A stretch of DNA of 64,000 nucleotides from Forficula auricularia (GCA_024734495.1 JALMQS010000055.1:7621386-7685385); one strand, 5' to 3'; shown: positions 34,966 to 45,558, counted from the stretch's first letter. Made by a program: numbers and translations. Notes: generated from the letters alone by a model not told the origin.

Positions 34966-35090
34966 TTTTTTTTTTTTTGTTTAGGTTTAAAATAAGAGAC
35001 GTGCAGCTTCAATTTTTTTTTATTTATTTCTCAATTCCCACTAACGTTTCGGCCATTGGTTATGGCCATCTTCAGAGCGGGAATTAGTTT
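34966..35090 (-). mobile_element. 125-bp retroposon with poly(A) tail, 12-bp TSD and a hammerhead-like fold
   Basis: Read on the minus strand it begins AAACTAATTCCCGCTCTGAA, contains a hammerhead-like fold at its 5' end, then about 50 bases (AATAAATAA, GAAGCTGCACGTCTCTT, AAACCTAAAC), and ends in about 12 A residues. The flanks TTTAATATTTTT at 34954-34965 and 35091-35102 are a 12-bp TSD. The neighbouring tandem copy at 35196 shows the empty site. The poly(A) and TSD show insertion by an RNA intermediate. No protein is encoded. Confidence 0.85.
35033..35085 (-). ncRNA. Hammerhead ribozyme-like motif, best paired copy
   Basis: On the minus strand CTGAAGA (35075-35069), one spare T, a 6-bp hairpin GGCCAT/ATGGCC (loop AACCA), GAAAC and GTT (35045-35043). 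Stem I is ten continuous pairs: AATTCCCGCT upstream with AGTGGGAATT downstream, one of them a G-U wobble. The triplet GUU is permitted for hammerheads, though usually slower than GUC. Stem III again is ACGT without a loop. Expected cleavage lies just after U at 35043. Confidence 0.7.
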
Positions 35091-35195
35091 TTTAATATTT
35101 TTCTCGACTATAACTTTGATTTGTATTTTTTAAGAACGAAAAGTAGTAGAAAGTACGTTCTTGTGCTAAAATATTTGTAAATAATTATATTATTA

Positions 35196-35361
35196 ATTGA
35201 GTGTTTTATTATAGGATGAGAATTCAATGGTAAAAGGGGCAACGAAAAAGTTATTATACCAAACTTTATGACTTTAATATTTTTCTCGACTATAACTTTG
35301 ATTTGTATTTTTTAAGAACGAAAAGTAGTAGAAAGCACGTTCTTGTGCTAAAATATTTGTA
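35196..35361 (+). repeat. 166-bp tandem duplication, copy 2 (intact)
   Basis: Uninterrupted partner of 34877-35179, running from ATTGAGTGTTTTATTATAGG to GCTAAAATATTTGTA. It serves as the pre-insertion reference for the 125-bp retroposon. Confidence 0.9.
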
Positions 35362-35699
35362 TTTCCAAAACAGGGAGCTAATTAGATTTTCGCGCTTTCT
35401 AGCTTTAGATCTTCTGGTTCAAAAATAAAGAAAACATCATTTTTGGAATGATTTATTCAGGTATTAAATCAATGTTATATTATAATATAAGCATAAATAA
35501 ACAATTTATTTTATATTAGAGTTTATTATTAATTATTATAGATAAAAAAAATATTGCATGGGTCTTAAATAATTTTCTTTTATATTAGATTTTTTTTAAT
35601 AAATGATAATAAGGAAAAACACAAAAGAATTTCTTTCAATCTTAAAATGTCTAGCAAATTTGAGGTTTTTTTCTTGTAAAAAAATTCAAGAATTTTATT

Positions 35700-36064
35700 A
35701 ATGATATGGGGTGGAGAAGAAAAGAGGTTTTTAATTTAGCTACTTCGAGAGAAAGAGATGCGCCTTGAGGGGGGCAGAATCCTCCAATTATATGGCAAGT
35801 GGCTGGCAATATGATTCAAAGCCCCGAGGTCTTATCGGTCTGATCGCCATCAGAACAGAAGCAGGTAGACAGTTCAGGAAAAAAGCTCAAGGGGCGTTCA
35901 TTATAAAACTAAGGAATGCTGGTCGAACAACCATCCAAATGCTATTAAAATATTATTCTAGATCAAAAATTAACAATCAGTTACATTCCGCCCTCTTATA
36001 CTGTAAAACTAGTATTTTTTCTTATTTTTATTTTAAAAACTCAAGGGATTTGTCTCGAAATTGA
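35700..36064. other. Moderately GC-rich patch
   Basis: A frame of 99 codons on plus (35765-36064) passes through GGCAAGTGGCTGGCAATATG and CGCCATCAGAACAGAAGC. Its product resembles nothing known, and the start codon is arbitrary. It may be conserved non-coding DNA or an exon. I favour neither. Confidence 0.25.
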
Positions 36065-37262
36065 AATAAATGAATGTTATAATTTAAATATTTCTTTTTT
36101 TAATAATAATAATTTAAATAAATTATTGTTTATTTTAATTCACTATCGGACGTGAGTGGTAGTCTATCTTCAGTTGTAGATAAATAAAGACTTTAGTTTT
36201 TGGAAAGTGCTAATTAAAATTGTAGAGATTTAAATATTTTATTTATTTTTTATATTACCTACTTGAAAAGAAGGTTTGTAGTCGAAATTTTTAATAAATA
36301 AATACCGAAACAGAAGATATCTTTTGATTAATTTTATATTTCTTTGGGCCTAATTGAAGAAACGGTGTAAGTGGTGTATCTGTTCACAAATTATTACATT
36401 TTTCATTCAGCGAATTAAATGGGTATGATTATATCATTATATTTTTTTTCGGTAGTAATTTTCTTCTTTTTTGTGAGTTGTCTCCACCCCATTTTAAAAG
36501 ACACCCTCTTTAAGACTTCGGCACATTAATAATAAGGAAAAGAGAATAAAGCTGACTAATGTGTAGGAGTCATTGAAACCTTTTATTTCACTAGAAAAGA
36601 GGGAAGTGAACGAGCCAGCTAATCATCAATGGAATTATTTCATTACAAATTTTTGCCCGAAACTTTCTTCTTTTTTTTATTTTTTATTTCATTTATTAAC
36701 AATAATAAGAAATAATAGAAATTATCAATAGCTTTACGGGCTGAATAAACCTGAATTTAAGTTAACATCGCCTTGAGTGCCAAATTAATTGTTAGATTCT
36801 GGTCATTTTTGGTTTTATCTTTAGAAGGACACCACAAAGCTCACTCTTAGTTGATTTGACTGGCAGACAAAGACATCTGGAAGTTTGAATGGAGCTGGAA
36901 ATACCGGCTCTTAAAAGATGAAATTCAATTTTATTAAGAAAATAAACATATTGAATTAGAACGATCTTATGAATTCAAAAGATTCTGTTCATTATATGTC
37001 ACTTGAAAAATGTCATCTTTCTAATGGAAATTTAAATTTTTTGAATGATATGTGACTTTTACAAAAGTGAAATAACTGACAGAGAATCAATTCAAATGTA
37101 TCCGACAAGATGCGTCAAACTAGTCTTAAGACAGATTACTGTATGATGATGAAATTTTACAAAATGAAGATTCAATTTCAAGTTTTCCATAAAAATTTTA
37201 ATTCATCACATATTCCTTTTGTAAAATTTTGTTTTAATTTCTCAGATTTTCCTAGGCTTGAC
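36065..37262. other. No recognisable feature
   Basis: AT-rich sequence with no repeat partner or gene seen. Confidence 0.45.
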
Positions 37263-37273
37263 ACAATTGGATT

Positions 37274-37401
37274 AAATTGAAAGTTTCTTTTTGCCGAGAG
37301 TAGCAGAATTTTTATAAATTGAAGGAGTCATTAAAAGATGAATGTGTCTTCAAATAAAAATTTATTTATCCAGCAGAAGACACACTATTTTATTGTCACC
37401 T
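37274..37401. mobile_element. Retroelement family C, short copy with 11-bp TSD
   Basis: It starts AAATTGAAAGTTTCTTTTTG, has GCCGAGAGTAGCAGAATTT and a collapsed inverted pair (GAATGTGTCTTC against GCAGAAGACACAC). The flanks ACAATTGGATT at 37263-37273 and 37402-37412 are identical. The hammerhead core is missing. It confirms the family's left edge and its insertion mechanism. Confidence 0.8.
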
Positions 37402-37412
37402 ACAATTGGATT

Positions 37413-37997
37413 CTTAAATAAAATAAAATCCATATTCTGGCTATTAAATTTTTGATTCAAAATATAATAAATTTTTAGGTAGAAAAATTCCAAAAAAAAT
37501 TCCAAAAAAAAAAAACTATTTAAAAATATTAAACGAAATGCCACCGAAAATACTTTTGTGAAAAAAGAGGCCAAGTTCGAAAAAGTGCAGCCAAGTTAAA
37601 TTCGCCATTAATAATTAAGTTGAGCAAAAATACTTTCAATTAATATGCATTCTTTCCATTTTGAAATACAATCTAAATTTTTTGAGTATTCTAAATTATT
37701 AATTTAAATTATTTTTATGAAACTTGGCTGTTAGGTACACATTATGCTATTAGGTTAATGAACCAAATCCGTGACCAGCCAAGATTGTCTAAATATCGTA
37801 CAGAGTGTGAGCGGCAAATGCTCAAATTTGGCCTGCGGACTCTGTTCACTCTGATTTACTAAATTTATTATTACCTATCTATTATTTCTATTAAAAATAA
37901 AATAAAATCATAATTTAATAAAAATAATGTAGGTATATGATAATATAAATAAAGTAAAAATATTGAAAAGTAACATAAAGAAAAAAATGTAAAAGTT
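37413..37997. other. No recognisable feature
   Basis: AT-rich sequence; poly-A runs near 37495-37515. Nothing recognised. Confidence 0.45.
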
Positions 37998-38765
37998 CAT
38001 AATTTTCTTAACTTAACTATCTGGTGCAAAGCAAACTTATTTTTTCTAAATTTTGACAAATGCTTCACCATTTCATTCTCAAAAAAGGAATATTTTATCT
38101 CATGCAATTACTATCTGGACGATACTTCTTATTGCATTAGAGTAACTTCAATCAAAGACCTTGGTGTCACGTTTAATGAACATATTAATCATGTGGTTAG
38201 TAAAGCTAACCGAACTTGGGGGTTCATATTTCGCAACACTAAAGCTTTTAGGAGCCCCAATTGTATCAGATACCTATACATAAGTTTGATTAAATCTGTC
38301 GTAATGTATGCTTCAACAATCTGGAGACCGAATCTAAAAACCAACATAGCTAGACTTGAAAGAATTCAGCATAAAGTTTTGAGACATCTAGCGTCTCTCT
38401 CTGGTAGCCCTATGTCTAGATACGATCATGACTACTCGAAAATCGCTGAAACTTTCGACATGTCAACTATTCTTTCGTCTATGATTGCTTCCGACAACTT
38501 ATTCACTTTTAAAATTATGTCTGATACCATTCGTTGTCCTGAGCTTAAAATTCTTTTTCCACTGAACAATCCCTCGTACCCACTACGACAGAATCAACCA
38601 TTCTATCCACCAGTTCCATTTACACGTCATTCCGAAACCAACCCTATTTATAGATTAAGCATCGCTTATAACGCCCTTTCCCAAAAAACATGCGTTTTGA
38701 ATTTTACCATAGATACCAACAGAATGTCTAGAATTATAAAAATAAACACACTTTCATATATTTAA
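37998..38765 (+). pseudogene. Jockey-type LINE reverse transcriptase, C-terminal remnant
   Basis: The frame is open from about 37995 with no start of its own and reads HNFLNLTIWCKANLFFLN, then KDLGVTFNEHI (38155-38190) and a tail that includes YISLIKSVVMYASTIWRP and LERIQHKVLRHL. The WC..N....N..KC and KDLGV blocks lie just after the catalytic FADD of Jockey/CR1-like LINE reverse transcriptases, so the fingers, palm and endonuclease are missing. This is the usual 5' truncation of a LINE insertion. About 256 codons remain, followed by a stop at 38763-38765 and a 3' tail. It could not act alone. Confidence 0.85.
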
Positions 38766-38937
38766 ATACTCACTATCATAATTATTATATCTGATTTACT
38801 CTGTATTATTGTTTATTATTTGTATGTTTAACTTTATTGTTTTTTCTCTACTTTTTACTAAGTAGTGTTTCTTTGTATTACTTTTTGTAATGTTTTTAAA
38901 GGCACATGCCTTTTGAAATAAATAAATAAATAAATAA
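38766..38937 (+). mobile_element. 3' UTR and AAAT-repeat tail of the Jockey-type LINE
   Basis: A T-rich trailer ends with GGCACATGCC (a short palindrome) and TTTTGAAATAAATAAATAAA, a simple-repeat tail typical of LINE 3' ends. No TSD was established because the 5' junction near 37990 is unclear. Confidence 0.7.
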
Positions 38938-39085
38938 TTTGTATTAAATTTTCGTGGAGTGATATTTAATTAATTGGACAGCTGAGTACATTCCAGATTA
39001 AAAGTGTATTGGATGGGATACGAATTGATATTTAAGTCTTAAGGAACATAATCTTACTTTTCGAATTTTTTTCAAATATCATATA

Positions 39086-39515
39086 CAATCGATAGTCGAT
39101 AATTCGAAATCCAAGGGACTACAAGAAAAATTCTATTTATCGAGATTTCGAATTATCAAGAGGAAAAAAACGAATTATTAAGAGTTTTTATTAAATTTTT
39201 GAAAATATGTATGAGATTACATAAGTTTTAGATATAGCCTCAAGTAAAAAAGTAAAAATAATGAAAACGACAAAAAAGAACAAAAAAATTACATACGTAT
39301 TAACATCGCAATAGATAATAATATACCTAATTAAAAAAAAGTTATAAAGTTATAAAATTATAAAGAGGGGAAGTGCCCTAGTTCGAATTATAGAACGTTC
39401 TCTCCACATCTTATTACGAAAAGGATTCGAGTTATCGAGGGTATCAAAATATACAGCATTTTTTCAATTTACCGAAGTTAACAGATGAAGAATTCGATTT
39501 ATCGAGAGTCGACTG
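39086..39515. mobile_element. pogo/Tigger-like MITE
   Basis: The left end is CAATCGATAGTCGATAATTC (then GAA). The right end read inward is CAGTCGACTCTCGATAAATC (then GAA). Both are flanked by TA. TIRs of the CAGTCGACTCTCGATAA type with a TA target are typical of pogo/Tigger relatives. The 430-bp interior repeats ATCGAGATTTCGAATTATC-like words and has no transposase frame. Confidence 0.72.
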
Positions 39516-39699
39516 TACCTACCTACAGGGAAATTGACTTTCTAGCCATTTCCAATTTTTCGATCAACTTGAAACTCGTTTGTTTTCTATCTAATATTCT
39601 AGTTCTCTTCTTCTATGTAGTAAACATTCTTCCGTGATTTTTTTTTTAATTTAAGGTAAGCGAGAAAGTTGGAGGATACTGTATAAAAAATTATACGTC

Positions 39700-40069
39700 A
39701 AAACAAGTCATTTATGAATTATGGTTGGTCCGCGGTACGATAATTTGTAAAAGAGGAGTTTATCCATTGATTCATGGGAAGAGGAAACAAACCGGACCAC
39801 ATCCCGCAGGATAATCGGGCGGCGCCCGGAGAATTGACCAGCCATCCCACTTTCGCCCCCTTGCTAGAAGGATAAATAAGCTGGATAATTTATCGAGTGG
39901 TAATGCGCGGATGTTGAACACGGCTTCACTTTCCTGAGAGGTTTCAACCTAATCGTAGCCCATTTGTCTTGAGACTCTCCCTCTCCTTTTTCTTGAAAAT
40001 CTCACATCACAGTTTCTTGCCCGAAGAAAAGGTGGCCCAGATGCCCTAATTCTGTGCTACTCAGATTTT
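39700..40069. other. GC-richer island, candidate regulatory DNA
   Basis: A complex block, with GGTCCGCGGTACGATAA, CAGGATAATCGGGCGGC, AGGATAAATAAGCTGG, GATAATTTATCGAG and GGTAATGCGCGG. Several GATA-like words are close together. No frame or repeat partner is visible. It looks like a conserved non-coding element, which is inference from composition only. Confidence 0.35.
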
Positions 40070-40616
40070 GTGTTGACTGATTTCAAGAGTTTATTGGTTG
40101 ATAAATAACCAGATATATATTTAATAATTATTCTATTCACAATGTAATATATAAAATAAATAAATAAAAAGCTGAATTAAAGATGTACTTTTAGTGGGCG
40201 ATCAAATCCTGATTTTGTTCATTTATTTTTATTTTATTTTTTTTATTTCTGTGATATTTGATGTTCAAAATATTACTTACACACTTACTTACTTGGGCGA
40301 CCCGTTCCTCAGTGCGCCTATTTGGTGCACGCAGTCCCTACATTGAATTTTTTTTCAAGTTTCAAAATATTCTGATGATAAAGAGAGGGACATATAGTTC
40401 ATTGACAGTGGGTACACTTGGTTGAAAATGGTCTAATTTTATTTAGGGTTTCTTAACCTGACTTTGATTGAAATCATCTACCCGAATTAAAAATTGTATT
40501 ACAATTTTAATTAAATCATTATTTTGTCGGGAAGTGAATTTTTAGAAGGATCGAAATTGAAAAATATTTTTGTATTCAGGAGTGTAATATAACTCAGTAA
40601 ATAAAATAAGATTACA
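40070..40616. other. Mostly unannotated
   Basis: At 40278-40345, CACTTACTTACTTGGGCGAC and CCCGTTCCTCAGTGCGCC could be the 3' tail of another RTE-type LINE, because TTAC-like repeats next to such ends are common. This is weak. The rest is AT-rich. Confidence 0.3.
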
Positions 40617-40648
40617 TCATCATCATCATCATCATTGTGTATACAGTC

Positions 40649-42293
40649 CTAAGACTGGTTTGATGCAACAATCCGTCTCCTCTCGACTCTGTCCCCTGCC
40701 AGCTGTTTGACCTCTCTAAGTGTCTGGCATCCCATATCGCCAATTATTTGGTTGAAATATTCTAATCTGGAGATTCTAAGAAGGAACTTATAGGTTTTCT
40801 TGGTTAATTTTGATGCATTCCTGTCTCGTTTGTTCATTTTTTGTACATACTAGGACCTTGGTTTTATTCTTGTTTATTTTCATTTTGATTTCTTCTATTA
40901 GGATTTGGTTAATTCCATTCAGGGCGTCCTCTAATTCTTTTGTATTGCTTCCTAGAAGGGCAATGTCATCGGCAAATCTTAACTTAGCGATCTTTTGACC
41001 TTGGATTTCGATACCTGTATCAATTTTGTCTTTGAATTCTTTAATCTCTTCTTCTATGTACAAGTTGAAAATCATGGGTGACAGCACACATCCTTGTCTT
41101 GCACCATTTTTTATTTTGGCTTCTCTTTGCCCATCTCCAATATTTATAATTGCCGTCTGGTTTTGATATAGATTGTAGATTACTCTTCTCTCCCTGAATT
41201 TTATTCCCGCCTGTTTTAAGATTTTAAACATAATTTCCCAATTGACGTTATCGAATGCTTTTTCTAGGTATATGAATCCGATGTAGACAGATTCTCCCCT
41301 GATAAAAGCCCTTTCTATTATTAGTCTAAGAGAGAGAATTGCTTCTCGGGTGCCTCTGTTTCTTCTAAAGCCGAACTGGTCTTCCCCCAGATTTTCTTCA
41401 ACTCTTTGTTCTATTCTTCTTTGGATTATTTTGGTTAGGATTTTGGAGGCATGTGAGGTTAGGCTAATGGTCCTGAAATTTTCACATTTATCCGCGCCTG
41501 TCTTTTTGGGAAGTGTGACTATTTTGTTTTTTGGAAATCTTTTGGGATGATTCCCAATTTATAGATTTTGCTAATTAGTTCAAAAAGTTTGTCACGTGCC
41601 TTTTCTCCAGAGTTCTTTAGGATTTCAGCTTGTATATTGTCTATTCCGGGTGCTCTATTATTTTTTAGTTCCTTCAAAGCTGTCTCAAATTCTGACCTGA
41701 GTATGGGGTCTCCTAATTCGTTTTCGTCTACAGATTCTTCTTCTTCTATTGGGTTCATTGTTTTTTCTTCTCCGTAGAGTTCTTCTAGATGTTCCTTCCA
41801 TCTATTTGCCTTTTCGTTTTCGTCTAGAATGATGTGGCCTCCTTTATCTCTTATGTTCTTGCTTTTTGGCTTGTCTTCTTGAAAATTTCTTTTTATTGCC
41901 CTATAGGCTACATCAACTTTTCCCAATACTAGATTTTCGTTGACTTCTTTACATTTTTCTTGAAACATTTTTTCTTTTGCTTTTCTACATTCTCTTATAA
42001 CTTTCCATCTTAATTTTTTATATGTTTCTTTTTCTTCTTCGTCTTTTCTGTTCTTAAATTTTCTTCGTTCGTCAATCAGTTGCAGTATTTCGTCTGTTAC
42101 CCATAGTCTTTTTAATTTCGTTTTTCTTTGATTGAAGGACTTTGTTGGCAGTATCGGCCAGGCTTGATTTCATATCATTCCATTCTTGTTCGATTTCTTC
42201 TTCTTTATTATTTGTAGGTGTTTTTTCTTCCAGTTTCTTATTCATTACCTTTTCGAAGAGTTTTTGGGGTTCCTTATTTTTTATTTTAGACAT
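40649..42293 (-). pseudogene. RTE-type LINE reverse transcriptase, broken
   Basis: The minus-strand pieces run from a lysine/glutamate-rich linker (42293-42072) to the N-terminal region (41968-41519) with NRWKEHLEELYG, LKELKNNRAPGIDNIQAEIL and IPKDFQKTK. A frameshifted stretch follows, then 41231-40788 with GARQGCVLSPMIFNLYIE and LRFADDIALLG. FADD (plus-strand 40965-40976) is the catalytic palm motif. The C-terminal end DRVERRRIVASNQS lies in a third frame. The domain order is complete but the frame is broken at least three times. Confidence 0.88.
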
Positions 42294-43020
42294 ATCCCAG
42301 TTTTTTCGCGATCCCCCCCCCCTTTTTTTATTAGTTTTTTAAATTTTAGTTGGCATTTCATCGCGATTAGATTGTGATCACTAGATATATCAGCTCCAGG
42401 ATAGCTTTTGCAGTCCTTTAATTGATTTCTGAATCTTTGTCTGACTAATATGTAATCTATTTGAAATCTCTCCTTGTCTAACGGCATTTTCCACGTCTAG
42501 ATCCTTCTTGGATGGTGTTGGAAGAGTGTGTTTGCTACTACTAGACTGTGCTTACTGCAAAATTCAATTAATCTTTCGCCCTTTCATTCCTATTTTCTAG
42601 ACCGTGTTCGCCCACCACGTTTCCTTCTTTGCCTTTTTCTACTCTTGCATTCCAATCCCCCATAATTATTAAATTTTTCATCCCCTTTAACGCGCTTCAT
42701 GAGGTTTTCAATTTGTTCGTACATTTCTTCTATTTCTTGGTCCTCATATGATGTAGTAGGCATGTATACATGGATTATCACAGTATCTTTCTGTTTCTGA
42801 ATACACTGTGATCATAACAATCCTTTTTGCTTACCTGTAGATAATTCTTCACTCCTTTGCCCTATTTTTTTATTCATAATAATGCCCACTCCTGCCCCTC
42901 CCATTCTGCCCCCCCCCCCCCCCCCGTGTGAATGATTCTATGGCTGTTTTCAAACCAAAAATCTCCCTCTTCTGGATATCTCATTTCACTAATCCCAATA
43001 ATGTCCAAGATTACCCACAT
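42281..43020 (-). pseudogene. RTE-type LINE apurinic-like endonuclease, broken
   Basis: Reading minus from 43020: DIIGISEMRYPEEGDFW, then RMGGAGVGIIMNKKI, VIIHVYMPTTSYEDQEIEE, LVVANTLFQHHPRR, and finally FQIDYILVRQRF and GADISSDHNLIAMK. These are the recognisable blocks of LINE AP-endonucleases, ending with the SDH catalytic motif. The parts lie in different frames: a run of about 17 C on plus (42909-42925) lies between the first two blocks, and another break lies between 42590 and 42490. It is not translatable as one protein. Confidence 0.85.
42909..42925. repeat. Poly-C tract inside the LINE endonuclease
   Basis: Seventeen C residues (glycine codons on the minus strand) expand a GG position in the endonuclease, where a normal protein has one or two glycines. 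Confidence 0.9.
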
Positions 43021-43419
43021 TTTTTAAATTTAATTCATTTAAAACGAGCAAGGATATTAAATTTGACAAATTCAGATATTCGTTGAATCCGGATTTTTCT
43101 AGATTCTATTCAAACTAATATTGTGAACAAATTTTAGAGTATAAAATATTCATAGTCTGTTTATAAACAACAAATAAAAGTAATATTGAAGTATTTCTTT
43201 TGTTTTCTGTGACAAACTAATATCCTCCCTTTCACAACAAAACTCTAATTGTGGCTATAGTTAATATATACAAGGTTTTCCATCTATTCCCCTATAACGA
43301 ATTTAACAGAAAACAGATATAAATCACAAGCAAATGTTCACTCTATAATTTATACTCGTTAAAATTAATGTTAATCAATTATTCTCTTTCAAGAACTTGA
43401 ACAAATATATTTTAGTCAA

Positions 43420-43420
<1 letters not shown>
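43021..43420. other. No recognisable feature
   Basis: AT-rich sequence upstream of the truncated LINE. No further LINE sequence was recognised. Confidence 0.45.

Positions 43421-43467
<47 letters not shown>
43421..43467. repeat. TA dinucleotide microsatellite
   Basis: About 23 uninterrupted TA units. Confidence 0.95.
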
Positions 43468-43471
<4 letters not shown>

Positions 43472-45255
43472 TAAACGGAATTTGAGGATAATATTTCATA
43501 ATCAAGATGACAAATGACAAAAACATATCTTTAAGCGTGTCACTTAATATGGAAGAATGCAACTGGCTCGTTTATATATATTAGTGGATAGAGAAAAGAA
43601 GATAGATTGATGATTACCTAAAAAGGTACTGGTCAGTCAAGGAAGAAGATATTTTCAACCGAAGCTAAACGACATCTTGGGAAAGGGAGTTTCGATTATT
43701 TCGATAGAGATCCCTCATTACTTGAAGTTTTCACTCTCTTCTTAACACCCTCCTCACAAACATGATATCTTATGTTTGAATTCCAGGACTCATGTTTAAA
43801 GGTCATAGAAATTTTTTCTGAATTAAAATTTTTTATTTTTCAGGACAAAGCGCTGAATAGATTTTGAGCTTTCTAGCTTAAGAACTTACGATAGCAAATG
43901 AAAAAAATATCAATTGAATAATGGCAACAATTTTAATGTCTAAAATTCGGCACACAAGTTTGTATAAATTAAATGCATCCCTTATTCAAGTTTCTATGTT
44001 CTAGCTCTAACTTTACTCTTCTTTTAATTTTAGGATTTCATCCAGAAGCTTCTCAGTTATACACTTATCTTTTAGGTCCTCCACGAGTTCTACTTGTAGA
44101 GGGCATTGATAACAGTGCTAGTGGAGCTTATTGTATAAGCTCTTTCTATTATTCAACTTATATATTGTGTTTTTGTTTATTTCAAATTTGAATTTTAAAT
44201 TTACCCCGCGCAAAGTGACATTTGATGAGAAATTAAAAAATATTCATTTAGCTTGAATTTTACTCAATTTCTCCTTGAAATACTAAAATAAAATTATTTC
44301 GTAAGTTGAATAATGACTTTTATTATTATATTAGTATTAATTAAATTATCGTTCTTCAAACAAATGATTATAATTGCTAAAATTCATTTTCTAACTTAAA
44401 TTCATTCTTTTATAAATTAAAATTATTTGGCCTAATTGTATCAGTAATTTAAAATAACAATTTTCATCAAATTCAAATTTTTATATATAATCTAGTTTAT
44501 TTTTTTTGTTAACTCGCTTAAAAAGGGCATTCCATTTTTTAAATAATTTCACCGGAAAAACCATGACTCGCGTATTCTTTTTACTCTCAAAAACCCACTT
44601 CCGCTTATCGCATCTTTTTTCGGCGTCGCGTCTATAGGAAACATTTCATTTTTATCTTTTTTGTTGCTCCGATCATATAACTATTAAGTATATAGTTGAT
44701 CGTCCTATATCACTTAATATTGTCCAATACAATCAAGTGAATTTTCATTACTCAAACCATCCAGAATATAATATAAATACTTTTATCATTATATTCATAA
44801 ATTGGCCACTCTGTTCGGCAATCCGAGATTATCATCCTTTGTTTAAATTAGATCATTATTATAATCCAGTCCGTCGCAGGTAAATATATCTATTTCACTC
44901 GATTTTATTATATGTTTGTAACTTTTTCTTTTAATATGTGTTTTATTAATTATATTTTTTTTATCGTCGCAGTTCGCAGGTGGATATTCAATCCATTCAA
45001 CGACTTTCATTTCCAAACACAACTGGGAAGCTATTCATCGCTGTTTCTAGTGATATTTTATCAATCCACGTATTAAAAATTGTATTATTTGTGATATTCA
45101 TAAAAACAAACCAGAGCAAGTATCTGTATCATATGTAAAACCAATTATATATATATAAAGTATTAATAAATTTTCTCATTGACTTCATTAACAATCTAGG
45201 TCTTTATAGATCTTTATAATAATTAAATTCATTGCGTATCTATTTATATAGATAC
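43468..45255. other. No recognisable feature
   Basis: AT-rich DNA. A 72-codon frame at 43973 has no known relatives and no supporting context. Nothing else was seen. Confidence 0.45.
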
Positions 45256-45266
45256 AATCTTAAAAT

Positions 45267-45547
45267 GGAGGCGACTGTGGGTCAGTGGGTAGAGTGTTGG
45301 GTCGCTGACTCGAAGATCGCTGGTTCGAGACCGAGTCTCGGCAGATAGATATTTTCAGTCGCCTCCTCTTGAAAGTAATGGCAACCTACCAATAGTATAA
45401 TTGCCTAGTAACCTCTCCAAATTAGCCGTTCGGAACCGGCGTTAAAAGTAGGTCTCATATATCTGTGTAAAACAACTAAACACACTCAGCACAGGTATAT
45501 GTGGAGAGGAGCCGATACCCGTTTCGGGTATGGCATTCAAGAAGAAG
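45267..45547 (+). repeat. tRNA-derived SINE with 11-bp TSD
   Basis: The tRNA-like head has an A box (TGGGTCAGTGGGTAGAG) and a B box (GGTTCGAGACC) within the first 75 bases. The body has two or three short hairpins, including GATACCCGTTTCGGGTATGG. The tail is AAGAAGAAG rather than poly(A). AATCTTAAAAT at 45256-45266 and 45548-45558 is a perfect 11-bp TSD. At 281 bp it appears to be a complete recent insertion. The head starts GGAGGCGACTGTGGG and cannot fold into a full tRNA acceptor stem. Confidence 0.88.
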
Positions 45548-45558
45548 AATCTTAAAAT

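Larger units (their letters stand above)
34877..35179 (+). repeat. 166-bp tandem duplication, copy 1 (interrupted)
   Basis: It matches 35196-35361 base for base, except for one T/C difference noticed, once the 125-bp insertion at 34966-35090 and its duplicated target are removed. The two copies are joined by AATAATTATATTATTA, which also precedes copy 1, so the duplication includes that spacer. Confidence 0.88.
40617..43020 (-). mobile_element. RTE-type LINE, degenerate, 5' truncated
   Basis: On the minus strand the order is endonuclease, linker, reverse transcriptase, C-terminal tail, then a 3' end of ATG repeats (the plus-strand CATCATCATCAT run at about 40618-40637). The roughly 2.4-kb element is broken by several frameshifts. 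The protein motifs match RTE/BovB-like elements, which encode one endonuclease-reverse transcriptase polyprotein. A copy like this cannot move, but active relatives could supply enzyme to the SINEs seen here. Confidence 0.88.

Noticed and set aside
38193..38765. An independent 190-residue gene starting at the ATG at 38193
   Set aside because: The reading frame and LINE similarity extend about 195 bases upstream of this ATG, so it is an internal methionine of a truncated LINE.
40617..40637. CRISPR-like or other regular array
   Set aside because: Only trinucleotide repeats forming the 3' tail of a LINE. No spacer-repeat structure exists anywhere in the window.
41350..42377. Plus-strand frames of 60-70 codons, hydrophobic and serine-rich
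   Set aside because: They are the antisense of the RTE-type LINE reading frames.
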